This document shows, piece after piece, positions 36,601 through 49,900 of a stretch of DNA of 64,000 nucleotides (positions are counted from its first letter, which is position 1; every line of letters starts with the position of its first letter). The position numbers were made by a program, and so were the translations under genes. The stretch is from Ascochyta rabiei (Eukaryota; Ascomycota; Dothideomycetes; Pleosporales; Didymellaceae), in the NCBI RefSeq assembly GCF_004011695.2, contig NC_082406.1, forward strand, positions 1,178,001 through 1,242,000, read 5' to 3'. The notes under the pieces are model-generated. The model did no database searches. It had not been told where the DNA came from and was given only the letters and a program-made list of their open reading frames with translations.

Positions 36601-36790
36601 TATACAGTAACTAGTAGTAAGATAACTAGGTTTTACTATTACCTATAGTATAGATTATATATAATAATAAATTATTAAAAGTAATAGAAGAATTACTATT
36701 CTTTCTTAATTATAGAATATATCTAAATTTCTTTTTAAGAAGTCTAAACACGCTAATTTAGACTAAAATAATAATATCCTTAGTAGTAAG
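33640..36790 (+). pseudogene. Gypsy F pol: protease, RT, RNase H, truncated integrase
   Basis: Protease remains are at about 33880-34270. RT enters with KKLKVIYKYIKDNLKK near 34660, then FIPKKDSKIQPYINFRKLN and ILDLQGVYNLIYIKK. The active-site box IYLDNILVYLKT is near 35080-35115 (YLDD to YLDN) and VKFLGYIIG near 35230. RNase H is at about 35440-35800. Integrase core is at about 36230-36700, with TKKKLLTFYYLQID then RQTKRK near 36515, matching TKHKLSTAFHPQTDGQTER. It ends at 36790, before the chromodomain found in G at the corresponding place. Confidence 0.85.
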
Positions 36791-36910
36791 TGTTTAATAT
36801 AAAATAAATTAAAAAATTAAAAGTAAGTAATACAACTACAAAGATAAATTAAGAGAATACTTCTTTAACAAACTATAAAATTACAGCTTAAACTATTTCT
36901 AAGTAGATAT
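36791..36910 (+). repeat. Fragment of LTR-alpha (first 120 bp only)
   Basis: It begins tgtttaatataaaat like every plus-strand LTR-alpha. It follows the family through ctatttctaagtagatat, then breaks off into Gypsy G sequence. It forms the exact junction between truncated F and truncated G, which suggests a recombination or deletion using LTR-alpha sequence. Confidence 0.8.
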
Positions 36911-37974
36911 ATTTTTAGAACTACTTAAACTCTAATTATAAGGATTAATAAGGATATAAGAAACATAATAGATTTACTAAAGAGACTATTTTAGAACAGT
37001 GCTTAAGAGCGCTAGGGATTAATTAATTAAGTCTATTAGGGCTAATTGCCTTATAAAGCTTACTATTATATTTAATAGAGTAGAGCTATTAGTATTATAA
37101 GACTTAGAAGCCTAGAAAAACTATATATCCTATATAGTAGTAGAAGAAGCTAGCCTTTAACTATAGTATAAGGAAAAGCTATACCTATTATAAGTAGCTA
37201 ATAGAGAGCTAATACTAGAGAAAGAAAGAATTATACTTAAAGCTTAAGGTACCCCTCTAAGGATATATAACTATAAAGAGAAGTTAGACCTTAAAATTCT
37301 TAAGATAGCTAGCTATAATATTATATTAGGACTAGTATAGTTTTAAGAGTATAATCTATAAGCTAACTAGAAAAAGAAATATATCTTATTTAATAGATAT
37401 AAGCACTATATAGCTACACTAATACCTACGTCATATATACTATAGTTAGTAGATAAAAAGAAGATTAATAATATCTCTTTAATATATAAGACGCGCTAAG
37501 ATAGAGTAGTAAGCTAGCTAATAACTACTAAGATAGTAGGAGATAGAAAGAGTACAGCTAAGAAGAAGGATAGTATATCTTCTAATATACTAGATAAATA
37601 TAAAAGTTATATAGAACTCTTCTAGTAAAATAGAATAAAAAAGTATTACTATAGTATAAATAATAGGACTATAATAAAAAGCTCTAGAAGGGAAAGGAAC
37701 TACCCTTTAGACCTATGTATAGACTCTTAGAAAATAAACTTAAGGTACTACGTAAGTATATTAAAAAGAACCTTAAGAAAGGATTTATTAGAGAATTAAA
37801 ATTTCTAGTAGAATTCCCTATTATCTTTATATATAAGGAAGATAGCTTACTACGCCTATATATTAACTATAAAAAGCTTATTACTAAATATTAAGAAGTT
37901 ATAAGATGGACTTAGTAGAGTATAGTACTTTACTATACTTAATTTATATAGAGCGTACAACCTTATACAAATTA
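36911..37974 (+). pseudogene. Gypsy G, protease and N-terminal RT
   Basis: It is homologous to 33900-34900 of F. Both carry the near-identical stretch gataaaaagaagattaa near 37445 and 34385. The RT start reads KVLRKYIKKNLKKGFIREL, then LYINYKKL. It breaks at 37974, where the LTR of Copia I begins. Confidence 0.82.
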
Positions 37975-38816
37975 TGAAAAATTAAAAGTAATAGTTAAAC
38001 TAATTAATTTTCTAACTACAGAGAGAGAGTAGTATTTATTTTCTATAAGATTAGATAATCTAGAACAAACAATCTCTGTGTTCTCCTTATAATTTTAGAT
38101 AGTTTAGCTCCTAGTTTTAGATAGGTCTAGATCCGGTTTTAGATAGGCCTAGATATGTTTTTAGATAGCCTAGATCTAGTTTTTAATAGGCGTAGATCTA
38201 ATTTTAGGTTAGCCTTTAGTAAAACACTTAGTGTTTTAAATTTATTTTTAGTACTTTTATACTTAGAGTATTATAATCTTATAGTTATTATATTTACTTA
38301 GTCTTACTAAGTTTATTCTAGTATTATAAATTAAACCTATAAAAACGCGTTTTAACACGATTGCAAGCAAGGTGTTAAAAAGGTTGTTTAGAATAATTTA
38401 TTACACTAGCGCTGCTAGTAGTATAGGCTTACTAATCTTAGGTAGTATACATTAGCTAGTAATATATCTTATCTAAGAGGTGCTAGTGTAATAAATAATA
38501 TATTACTCCTTTCCCTTAGGTTTTTAGTACAAAGTTTGTGTGTTTCTTCTATTTCTTAACTACTATTCTTCTTAGAGGCTTAGCTAAGACTAGTACAGCT
38601 TAGGTAATATTTTTACTTAGTTTATTAGGTATGTTATATCGATTACTAGGCTTATAAGTATTACTAGACTTCTATAGCTTATATTATAGCTTTAATTATA
38701 TCTACCTTAGAATAGTTTAAGCTAAAATTTTAAAGTTTATTTAAGAAGTATTCTCTTGGTTTATATTTGTAAGTATATTACTTACTTAAGTATAAATAAT
38801 TATTTTATATTAAATA
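37975..38816 (-). repeat. 3' LTR (LTR-alpha) of Copia I
   Basis: It is about 842 bp in inverted orientation, running from tgaaaaattaaaag to atattaaata. It contains about five units of the 22-bp gatctagg minisatellite (38095-38205) and the inverted-repeat module (38396-38496). Confidence 0.88.
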
Positions 38817-38829
38817 TACCCTCTTAAGC

Positions 38830-39726
38830 AATATAACTATCTTATAATATTTAGCTTATTTAATAAGGTAGTAAAGGTAGGTGTATTTAGTACTTTTATA
38901 AATATATTTACTAGTTATTCCTTAGTTAGTATAGAGTTAACGTCTATTATCCCTTCTAGATTCTTTTCTTTTATAAAGTAATATTGTATATCTATATACT
39001 TAGTTTTAGAGTATTATTCTAGGTTTTTTACTAGTGTAATAGCAGGTTAATTATTACTAAATAGATAAAATTTCTCTTCTCTAAGATTTAGAAGTTAATT
39101 AATATATAGTTGGTTATAGATACTTATTAAATAGGTATATTCTTTAATAGCTTCTTTTAGAGCTATGTATTCTACTTTACAGCTACTTAGAGTAGTTAAT
39201 TTTTGTAGTTTATTAGACTACCTAATAGGGGTGTTATTAAACATAAATATATAGCTAATTATTCTTTTTTTAGTAGTTAAATTACCTTTCTAATCAACAT
39301 CCTTATATCTAAGTAATATGAATACTTATTATAATTTAAACAATAATCCTTTTTTTCTTATGTAAATTAGGTATTTAAAAATTCTATTAACTGCTATAAA
39401 GTGTTCTTTAGTAGAGTTAGATATATATCTTACGCAGCTATATATACTAAATATTAATTTAGGTCTAGTATAGGTAGTTAGGTATATTAAATTACCTATA
39501 TCTTACTAGTATAGTTTTTTATCTTCTAGGTTTCCTTATTCTTTATTCTTTTATATCTTTACACTAGCTTCTGCTAGTATACTAACAGGATTTAAATTTA
39601 GCTTACTATATTTTATTAATGTATCTCTAATATACTTAGTTTGTTTTAAGTAAAAAGACCTTCTTAGTCTATATCTTATTTTCTCTATCCCTAGAAAATA
39701 TTTTGCTTTTCCTAGATTACTTAGTT
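38830..39726 (-). pseudogene. Copia I, end of RT and RNase H
   Basis: The minus frame reads LGKAKYFLGIEKIRYRLRRS, then RPKLIFSIYSCVRYISNSTK, ALKEAIKEYTYL and TKYIDIQYYFIKEK. These match the Copia RNase H landmarks (KYFLGIE; TRPDI...SRYMSNPSKEH; ALSEAVKEA; TKHIDIRYHFIREK). Few stops interrupt this stretch. It degrades the RNA strand of the RNA-DNA hybrid during reverse transcription. It is cut at 39726 by Copia J and continues at 53051. Confidence 0.9.
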
Positions 39727-40586
39727 TGTTTAATAAAAAATAATTTAAAAAGTAAGCAATACAACTATAAGTATAAAAACTAAGAGAACACTTCTTAAAT
39801 AAACTATAACAAGAAATTATAATATAAACTATTTCTAAGTGGATATAGTTAAAGCTATAATAGAAGCTAGAGAAGTCTAAAAATACTTATAAGCCTAGCT
39901 ATAGGTATAACACACCTAATAAACTAAATTAAAATATTACCTAAGCTCTACTAGTCCTAACGAAGTCTTTAAAGAGAATAGAAGTTAAGGAATAGAAGAA
40001 ATACACAAATTTGTAATAAAAACCTTATAGTTAGGAGTAACCTATTATTTATTACACTAGCGGACCTTAGACTAGATACATTACTAGCTAATATATAATA
40101 TCTAAGATTAGTAAGCCTATATTACCAGCAGCGCTAGTGTGATAAATTATTTTAAACTAACTTTTTAACACCTTGCTTATAATGGTGCTAAAACGCGTTT
40201 TGTAAGGTTTCTCCTCTAATACCAGAATAAACTTAGAAAGACTAAGTACAAATAAAAAATATAAGATTATAATACTTTAAGTATAAGAGTACCAAAAATA
40301 AATCTAAAACACTAAGTGTTTTACTAAGGGGTAATCTAAAACCAAATCTAGCCCTATCTAAACTAGTTCTAGGCCTGTCTAAAAAACCAGATCTAGAAAT
40401 ATCTAAAACCAGATCTAGGCCTTTCTAAAACCGGATCTAGGTCTACCTAAAACCAGATCTAGGCCTATCTAAAAACTAGATCTAGGCCTATCTAAAACTA
40501 TAAAGGATAAATACTACTCTCTCTCTATAGTTACAAATTATTTAATTTTACTATTACTTCTATAACTATTACTTCTAATTTTTATA
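39727..40586 (+). repeat. 5' LTR (LTR-alpha) of Copia J
   Basis: It is 860 bp, from tgtttaataaaaaat to attttta plus ta. About seven 22-bp gatctagg units lie at 40345-40500, and the inverted-repeat module at 40047-40146 (arms tattacactagcg and cgctagtgt). The next bases (ggttataagcctag) recur after the 5' LTR of Copia I and should include the primer-binding site. Confidence 0.9.
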
Positions 40587-40760
40587 GGTTATAAGCCTAG
40601 GGCACTATTACCTAAACAATATCTAAACTAATTATCTCTTAATTACGGCGCACTATTACCTAAATAACATCTGAATTAATTGTTTCTTAATTAACACCTC
40701 TTAGAGTTAAAACAGTACAAATTTACAACTTTAAAATTAAAAATTTCGGATTCTCTTAAA

Positions 40761-43377
40761 ATGAAAAAGCTCTCTAGCAAAGCTAATTACGAATTCTAGA
40801 GCAACTAAATAATTGCTATCCTTACTACTAAGGATCTCTATAATACTATCTATAACAATAATAATAAGCCTATTATTAACCTAACTACTATAGACAGAAA
40901 GATAAAAGTATATATTATACTTAGTTATAAAAAAGGCCCTAGTATATAAAATCAAAAGTGTACTACTACTATAGATTACTAGATTATTCTAGTAAATCTA
41001 TATTCTCTAAAAGGACTTAAAGCTAGATTTCTTCTATTAAAAGATTTTTTTCAATTCTATCTCTAGAACCTCGATTTAATAGAAAATTTCCTAAGCAGAA
41101 TTTAATATCTTAATAATAATTTAAGCTTAAAAGGAATTTAATTACCTAAGTAAGTAGTACTTGCTTATGTACTTAACAATTTAAACCTAAATTATAAGAG
41201 ATTTGTTTCTACTATTACTTAATTCTTTTGTTAGAATTTAGATAAAATAAATATAGAAATACTATTTTCTAATTTAATTAATAAATCCTGTTGCTAAATA
41301 AGTATTAAAAAAGTACTATACTAAACAAAACATAAACTTTACTAAAAGAATAAGATTATAAAGTAATACTATTATAATAAATACAAAGTATATATACATT
41401 AAATAAGTAGTTATAAGTTTCTTAATATAGAGAAGAAACCTAATTAGTTTAAAACTAGATATACCTATAATTCTATTTAATAATCACCTAATCTAGCTAA
41501 GAATATACTAGAAAAAAGGGTTTAAAATAAATAAGATTAAGCTCTCTTATCTCTAGATTAAATAGATCTAGATTTACTAAGGGATTTAGATAATAAGGTA
41601 TATTATAATAATAACCTACAGTTTAGTTTAACTAAAGCTAACTTAATACTAGATTTAGAAAGTACTTAGTATTCAATATGCAATAGGTTACTGTTTTTAA
41701 AAGGTAGTTTAGTAGATAAAGTAATTAAATTAGGCTAGGGTAATAATACTACTATTAATATTGTAGCTATTAGAAATATATACTTTATAGTAAATAATAT
41801 AAAAGTTAAACTAAATAATTACCTCTTTCTACTAAGCTTCTCTATAAACCTTTTATCTATTTAAAAATTAATAGAAAAAGACTTTAAAGTAAACTTTTTA
41901 AAAGAAGAAGCTATCTTAATAAGTGATAACCTAGTTATTAAAGCTAAGTATGCTTATAACATGTATATACTAGACCTTATAAATAAGATTATTATTAAAG
42001 ATAGCTTTATATATAATTTAAACTATAAGAACTATATACTCTACTTAGATCCTAATAAATCTACTATAGAAAAGATAGAACTATATTATAATAGATTTAG
42101 ATATAAAAGTATAGATACTATAAGTAAACTACTTAATATTAGAGTATAATAAGATTCTTATTTTAACTATATAGCCTATATACAGGCAAAACAAAGTAAT
42201 AATAAATTAAGAGTTATAATAGATAAACCTACTATTTATCTATAAAAAGTTGTAATAGATATTTACAGACCTATAACTTCTAGTTTAAAAGTAGGATATA
42301 GATATATTATCTTTTTCCTAGATAGTGCTACTAGGGAACTAAACTTTAAGCTCTTAACACAAAAATTAGAGGCTCTAGAATTATTTTAAGAATATAAAAT
42401 AAAAGTAGAAAACTAATCTAATCTATCTAATAAGATAATAGGACTAGATAATAGCAAAAGATTTCAATAATTCTCTATTAAAAAGATTTACTATTAAAAA
42501 TAGTATAATTTATTAATTTTAAGTACCTATACACCAGAATAAAATAGTTTAATAGAGAGAATTAATTAAACTATTATAGAAATAACTAGAGTTTTACTAT
42601 TTAATGCTAATATAGATCTTATAAACGAGGTAGAGGTAGTTAAAACAGGTAATTATATATATAATATAACTCTACACTTCTATTTATCTATATTACTATT
42701 TAAAAAGATCTATAATAAAAAGCCTAATCTAGATAATCTAAGGATTTAGGGCTTAAGAGCATACTATTAGGATAAATTAATAGGCCTTATAAAGCTAGCG
42801 CCTAGAGCTAATAAATAAATTCTTATAGGTTTTAACTAATATAATTACTATATCTTAGATAAATTATCTTAGATAATTATACAAATAAGAGATGCTTTAA
42901 TCCTAGAAGGTAAATTTAATAATATTATTAAAAATAAAGATAAAATTATAATAGACTTTAACAAAGAACTTAGTAATAATAAAAGAAGTTATTAAAAGTT
43001 TTATAATATAACTCTAAACCCCTATTTATCTATATTACTGTTTAAAAAAATGTATAATAAATAACTAAATTTAGATAATCTTATAATTTAGGGCTCTAGA
43101 GTAAAGTATAAGAGTAAATTAATAGGCCTTATAAAGCTTAAGCCTAAAGCTAAGAAAGATATTTAAATAGGTTTTAACTAATATAATTACTATTTTTTAG
43201 AATATTTATCTAAGAGGATTATATAAACAAGACATGCTATAATCCTAAAAGGTAAATCTAATAAGAATACTAAAAACTAAGATAGAATTATAATAGACTT
43301 TAATAAAGATCTTAGTAATAATAAAAGAAATTATTAAGAGTTCTTCTATAAGAATAATAAATAAGATACTAGAGTAG
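40761..43377 (+). pseudogene. Copia J gag, protease and integrase
   Basis: It opens at ATG 40761 (MKKLSSKANYEFQ). Gag has NLDLIENFLSRIQYLNNNL, the usual UBN2-like gag stretch. The protease-like region is near 41650 (NLILDLESTQYSICN). The pre-integrase domain has an unbroken 62-codon piece (41961-42149) with LYYNRFRYKSIDTISKLL, matching the family's LYHRRLGHLNYKSL. The integrase core follows (VIDIYRPITSS, RYIIFFLDSATRELNFKLL, YTPEQNSLIERINQTI). The nearby ATG at 41961 is internal and not a gene start. The reading frame ends at 43377 where Copia K is inserted. The minus-strand copy in Copia I (53051-56110) is closely similar. Confidence 0.9.
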
Positions 43378-43539
43378 TGTTAGATAACCAACCTTACAAA
43401 ACTAAGTTAGGGGTTTAGAGTTAACCTTAGTTAACTTAGGGGCTAGCGGCATACATACATAAAATAAGCTATTAAGATAGATAATTAAAAATTAATTACC
43501 TTTATTATTATCTTTACACATTAAGCGTATTATCTAACA
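43378..43539 (+). repeat. 5' LTR (LTR-beta) of Copia K
   Basis: It is 162 bp, tgttagataacc to tatctaaca, and is intact compared with the interrupted copy at 1461-1618. Confidence 0.93.
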
Positions 43540-43559
43540 ATTAAGAGTCTTACTAACAC

Positions 43560-44786
43560 TACTAAAATACCCTTCTAATATATTACTATTAATAATACGT
43601 AATTTAATAATAATTTTTATAGATTACATAACCTATATACCTTAGTTATATTAACTATAGACCTACTACCCCTCTCTAGACGTATAGGAGAAGATAGACC
43701 TAAATTTGACTATTCCTCTAAGAACTAAGTAATAAGTACCTAACGCCCTAGAAATTACTAACTATAAGAAGAGGCTAGCCCTTAGCAATAATAAATAAGA
43801 AAACCCTTAGCTTCCTAAAATCCTATCTAAACTATTAGCTAACAGCCTAAAGACATAGAAGGGAGATAGTAACTATTAGAAGAGCTGCCTTAAATTCTAT
43901 AAGATAGCGGATAGAGACTACTATAAGAAGTAAGCTAATCTAGATAAGGTAGTAATGTTTATCTAAAGCTTAGTATTACCTTACCTTTTAAAGAACTACT
44001 ACTAACTAGGCAAATTAATTTAAATATAGCTTATTAGCCTTAAATATATAGTTAGTATTAATACTAGAGAAGAATAATTACGTGTACGCTACTAATACCT
44101 AGCAGCCCTTAAACTAATAACATAACCTAGGAGCTAGAATACCCAGCTTCTTAAGTATAATTATACTATAACTAACACTAAAACTAAGAATATTACTATA
44201 ATATATAATATATAAGACACTATCTAAAACTTCTTAGATTTAGTAACAAAAATAGTACTAACCTAGGTAATAATATTCTAGGACTCTAGTAGACAAAAAC
44301 AAAATATAACTTATAAAGAAATAATAAAACACTTCTAAGAGTATATAAGTAAGTACTACCCTAAAGGGAGATAGTAAAGAGGCGCCTTTACTGCAGAGAA
44401 TAACTTAACTCTTACTACTAGTAGTAAATCTACCCTAAACACTAATAGAGACGCCTCTTATATTGCTAAAGACGTAGTATCTACTTCTACTACATAGAGA
44501 AGTTAGAGAAGACCTTATTAAAAACAGAATATTAGTTAAATAACTATATCTAAGTAGTCCTTAAGGGGGGATATAGTAGTAGCTAGAGGAGTTAAATACC
44601 CTACATATAGACAACGCTATAGACTAGTAGATTACTACTACGTCTATAAAGATAAAGTAATAAAATAGTTTACCCTATATAATAGAATTACTAAGATAGT
44701 ATAATTTAGAATAGAACAAAATACTAACCTTTAAGATTAGGTTAGATCTATAAAACAAACTTATACTAAGACACTAGCTATTAAGA
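43560..44786 (+). pseudogene. Copia K gag
   Basis: It is a degraded copy of 16190-17395 of Copia C, with the same runs (acgtataggagaagatagac near 43680; tactgcagagaataactta near 44390). It ends at the LINE insertion, and the sequence continues at 50901 after the duplicated target. Confidence 0.83.
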
Positions 44787-45049
44787 GACTCTTTAGACAC
44801 TTTAAAATTTAGACATAGAGCTCTATATACTAGAAAAACATTAGAATCTATCTTAACCTAGTAAGGATATACTATCCTAAGCTTTCTAGAGCCTTTAGGC
44901 GTTTAGTTGCTGCACGCTACCTAGTTATCTAACCTAATCTATTATAAAAAATTTTAGATTTATAGAGTATTAACCTCTCTAAAGAAAATAACAATCTTAT
45001 CTTATCTTATCGTCTAAGATCTTACCTTAATAAACACAATAACTAATAA

Positions 45050-46950
45050 AACATCCTATCCCTACTAGATAGCAACAAGCCCTTTCTTAGCTTTCTACTT
45101 TTAACCCCTACTTTCTACTTCTAGAGGTCTAATAGTTAGGCTAGTAAGAATAGAACAAAGGCAAGAATAGTAAAGCTAAGACTACCTTTTCCTTATTTTT
45201 TAGCTCTAAAAAGTAGATAGAGACTAGGTACCTCTTTCTATACAAAAACAAGCTCTCTTCTAGTTATTTCTTAGTTATTTTATCTTAAAAAAGAGAAGGA
45301 AAACCCTACCTAGGACTAGGACCTAGAACCTAGGACTATAGAACCGGAACTACCACCTAATAGAGACTAATCTCTAAACACAGGGATAATAGAAATAAGC
45401 CCCTCTAGCTCTCTAACCTTTCTAGGAGAGATGTACTAGCCTATACTAATCCTAAGACCTCTATCTATACCTTTATTATCTATACTATACCTATAATCTA
45501 CTCTAGAAATATACTAACCTAGTATATTTAATAGGACTATAACATTACCTCTACTCTCTACTCTCTCTAAATAACTAGCTAGTAGACCTACTACTCTAAC
45601 AGCACCTAGGCTTCCCCGTTTCTAATTTAATATAGCTACTAGGCCTCTAAACTAAGCTTCTATTACTAAAATAGTAAAAGAAGCTCTATCTATTACTAGG
45701 ATAATAGTTATAGAGGCTTCTTCTATAGCTACCTTAAATAAGAAAGAATTAAACCTTCTAGACCTTCTAGAAATCTTTTAAGACTATATAGAAAACAACA
45801 GGATAAATAAATAAGGCCTCTCTATTCTAGCTTTCTAAGTATCTAACCTTAAAACAGTGTCTAAATTAAATAAAATAAGAGTAAAACTCCTTTAGAAACC
45901 TACCTTAGGTACTAAGACTCCTACTATTTAACCTTCTACTTAGCCTACCTTATACGCATCTATAGCTTTAGCTAACCTCTCTAAGAATACAGACTAGTAA
46001 ATAGTTATAAAAAAGAAGCAACCTACTATTATAAAGAACTCTCTAAGTATACGCTAACTAGTTCTTACACTAGAGTAAGAACTACCCTCTTTTACCCCCC
46101 TAGAGATGTATAATTCTTTTAATAAGGCCTTTATAGATAAAGAAGTAAGCCTCCCTATAATTACTTCTACTAGCCTAAGTAGAAGGAACAATATTGTTCT
46201 TACTACAACACCCTCCTTTACTATAAAATACCTACTTAAGCTCTAAGTAATCTAGTAATTAGTTACTACCTATAAGGAAGCCCTTCTAATAGAACTATAG
46301 CACAAAGTAATCCTACACAACATCTCTACGTCTCTAGAAATAAACTAGGACCTAGAGGTGCTTAAGTTAGAGATAACTACCTTTAACAAAGGCCTAAAAA
46401 TAGTAGAAAACCTATTCTAGCTAATAAGCTATAAAAGAAGATAGAAGTAATAACTAGAATCTATCTATATAGTGTTTATAATAGAGAAAGAAGTATAATA
46501 AGCTATACGTAATAGACTATACCTACTAGAAGCTAGTATAAGAGTAGAGAAGTTTATTCCTACACCTTCTACTATATAATACTAAAAATATTAGCAATTT
46601 AGATATATAGAGAATAGGTACCTGAATAGCACTATATATAAGATATACGTAGATAAACACCCTACTATACTATATAAGTATAACACGTATAGTACTACTA
46701 GTAAAGCCTATATATATACTATACCTAAGTATATAAACTATAAAGAAGTATATATAGTAGATAGTATCTAATATATAGCCTATAAGGCTATAATAAACGT
46801 ATAAATACACTTAGAATACTAGATAACCTAAGAATTCTATAAGTAAATCTAAATAAGAGTATATAAGCTATAGAGAGCACCTTATAACTTATAGTAGAAC
46901 TTACTATAGACCTTATCTTAGTATAAGAACTATAGCTTACCTCTACTTAA
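45050..46950 (+). pseudogene. LINE ORF1 (zinc-knuckle nucleic-acid-binding protein)
   Basis: ORF1 proteins of Tad-like LINEs bind the element RNA. Near 46676-46740 the frame reads YKYNTYSTTSKAYIYTIPKY. This fits a C-x2-C-x4-H-x4-C knuckle with Cys and His turned to Tyr by RIP. A second degraded knuckle (INYKEVYIVDSIQYIAYK) follows at once. The N-terminal two thirds are Ser/Thr/Leu-rich and heavily broken. Frames change several times, so the start at about 45050 is a guess. Confidence 0.6.
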
Positions 46951-46959
46951 TAATAACCT

Positions 46960-49900
46960 TTAGACTACTTAGACACATACTCTATAAACTACCTCTTCTT
47001 TATATAAATTCTACCTATACTACAGGACTATAGTATAAGGCTACGCGTTCTAGCCTACGTTCTACGTTTAATACTAGTATAAATTACCCTAACAGTAGAC
47101 TTAAACCCTAACCTAGACTTTCTAGCTATTACAGTCTAGTAGTCTAGGTTAAACTTTATAATCTATAATATATACAACTAAACAAACGTATAAGAAATAA
47201 TAATAGTAGAAAGAAAGCTTCTAAATAGCTAAACTATACCTAACTTAATTCTGCTAGGGGACTTTAATATATACTACCCTTAGTAGAACCCTATAATAAC
47301 TACTATAACACTAAAAGCTAGTAGTTTTATTACCTAGATAGAAGAGTAAAACCTAGAGCTACTAAATAACTCTAGTATAGGCACCTTCTACAGGCTAAAT
47401 ATAAGTAGAGAAAGTATTCTAGACCTTACCTTTACTATATATAGGCTTATAAACTAGATAGAAGACTAGTAAACTCTAGTAGGTATAGGCTTAGACTACC
47501 TAGACATCCTATTTATAATTACTATGCCTAGAACACAGCTCTCTAATAACCCTACTCTCTAGTTTAACACTAAGAAGGCAGACTAGGACCTATTTTAGAA
47601 GGAGCTAGTAAAGAAATTAGGAAATAGCTCTACTCTAAACACTATAAACACTATAAGCCCTAGACACTCTACTAGCACCTCTCTACTCCTTATCTAAGAA
47701 GAGGACAGAGAGCTAGAAAAGCAGCTTAAAGTAATAGGGAAGAAGTTTACTATAGTAATAATAAATATAGCTAAGACTATAATTCTATAAAGCTCTACTA
47801 GTGTAAGAAGTAAGCCTTAGTAGAACCTAGACCTAAAACTACTAAGAATAAACATACTTAGTAAACAACGCCTTCTATAGAGAGAACTAGCTACTAGCTC
47901 TATAACTATATATATATAAAAAAGAGACTACCTAGTTACTAGAAATAACTACCTATAAATAGTAAAAGTAGTAAAACGCAACTACTAGAATTAATTCCTG
48001 GAAAAAGAAGATATAAAATTTATCTTTAAGGTATTATCCTATACTAGAACTATAGGTAACTAAAGTATACCTGCTATATAAGGCCTTAGAGAAATAGAGA
48101 ATTTCTTTTAAGGTAAGTGCTTAGTGCTAAGAGATACTCTCTTCTCTAAACTACCTCCCTCTTAGCCTATAGAATAGAGGACCTACTAAGAAGGTAGATA
48201 GAAATAGCTACTCCTTACTAAAGAAGAGCTAGAATATACCTACTCCTTACAAATCTAAAGTAGCTCCCTAGAACTAGATATAATAAACTAGAAGATAATT
48301 ACTATAGTATATAAAGTAGAAATAGACATATTCTTCTATATATTCTCTACACTATTTAACTATAGATACTACCCTTAAATCTAGAAAAGAGTAATAGGAG
48401 TTATTCTAAAAAAGCTAAATAAACTAGACTATACAGCCCCTAAAGCCTATAGGGTAATTACTCTCCTTAGCTACCTAGGTAAAGTTATAGAAAGACTAGT
48501 TACTAAACAGCTTAGAATACTAGCTAAAACAACTACCCTACTATACTCTTCCTAACTAGGTAGAAGAGTATAGAAATTAGCTATATACACCTCTATACTA
48601 CTACTAAACTAAGTATAAGAATAAAGAAAACTAAAGCATATAATAACTATAGTATTCCTAGACATTAAAGAGGCCTTTAACTACGTCTTACTAGGCTAAC
48701 TACTTACTATCCTACAATAACTAAAGCTACCCTACAGCCTAATAGCCTAGATCTAATCCTTTCTCTCTAGACGCTAACTATAACTATCTTTTAATAAAGA
48801 AATAGAAGAATTTAGTAATATAAACGCTAGAATCCTATAAGGAAGCTCTATCTTACCTATCCTATTCCTAATATATATTAGACCTCTATTCTAGTTAACT
48901 ATAAACTACTTACTGTTCTACCTAAACAACCTAGCTATTATAGTATTATCTACTAGCCTAAAGAAAAATCTCTTCCTACTAGAAAGAGATATAGCTAGCC
49001 TATTTGTAAAAGGATCTAGCTATATAATACAGTTTAATACACTAAAAACTAAACTAATCTACTTTACTTTAAGCTAAAAAGTAGAAAACTATACTCTTAC
49101 TCTACTAGATAGTTCTACTATAACACTTAAAAAGACTATTAAATAGCTAGAAATCTACTTTAATAATAGGCTCTTCTTTAAGAAGCATACTGCTATAAGA
49201 ATTAGCTAAGTAAGAAACACCTTCTATAGAATGTATAGACTAGCAAATAGTAGTAAAGGCCTTATACCTACTACCCTCTAATCAATATACCTAGCCTGTA
49301 TTACTAGTATAGTAGACTATAGATACTAAGTCTTCTAGAAGTAATAAGCTAGAATAGTAAAATAACTACAAGGACTACAGAACCTAGCACTTAGGAAAAT
49401 CTTAGGTACCTTCTAAACCTTACCTATAATTCCCTAAGAGGTAGAGGTAGTACTAGCTCCTCCTATAATAAGGCTAAACACTATAGTAAGAAAGTACGCC
49501 TTTAGAGCTAGAAAGCTTCTAAAGAACTACTCTATCTATACTGCTACTACACAGCTAAAATCTACTCTATAAAATATAGACCTAGACTCTAGTATAGAGT
49601 AAAGAGAGGTAAACTATACTAGGCTAAGATTAGAACCTTCTATACAGCTTATATAAATTATAAATCTATAGAAAAAGCTATATCTAGTATAAGAGAAGAG
49701 AAACTAAAAGACTTCTACTTCTACCTCTAGAATAAGGCTATTGCATACTAAACAGAAATCTTAAAACTACTAAAAGAAGAAGAAGTAAAAGTATATAAAA
49801 CATAGATGCTATAGAAAGTAGGAAGTAATTTACTAGCTATCTATACAGACGCTTCCTCTATAGAAGTAGGAATTATAGTCCTAGACTATAACTAAGAGCT

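Larger units (their letters stand above)
28090..36790 (+). mobile_element. Gypsy element F (gag to truncated integrase)
   Basis: This is a chromodomain-clade-like Gypsy body on the plus strand. It holds gag (about 28150-29830), protease, RT, RNase H and integrase (33640-36790). It is interrupted by a solo LTR-alpha (28407-29196), by a block with 216-bp direct repeats (30505-31675) and by a Fot1/pogo element (31742-33605). The integrase stops abruptly at 36790, where a 120-bp LTR-alpha fragment begins, so F's 3' end is lost. No 5' LTR was recognised upstream of gag. Element G (36911 onward) belongs to the same family and carries the 3' end that F lacks. Confidence 0.78.

Noticed and set aside
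28407..38816. A single element bounded by the LTR-alpha copies at 28407 and 37975
   Set aside because: The two LTRs are in opposite orientation. The first has its own perfect tattt duplication and Gypsy gag continues in frame across it, so it is a solo LTR.
41961..42149. Open plus-strand frame of 62 codons as a separate gene
   Set aside because: It is an internal part of Copia J pol (pre-integrase domain), in frame with sequence on both sides.
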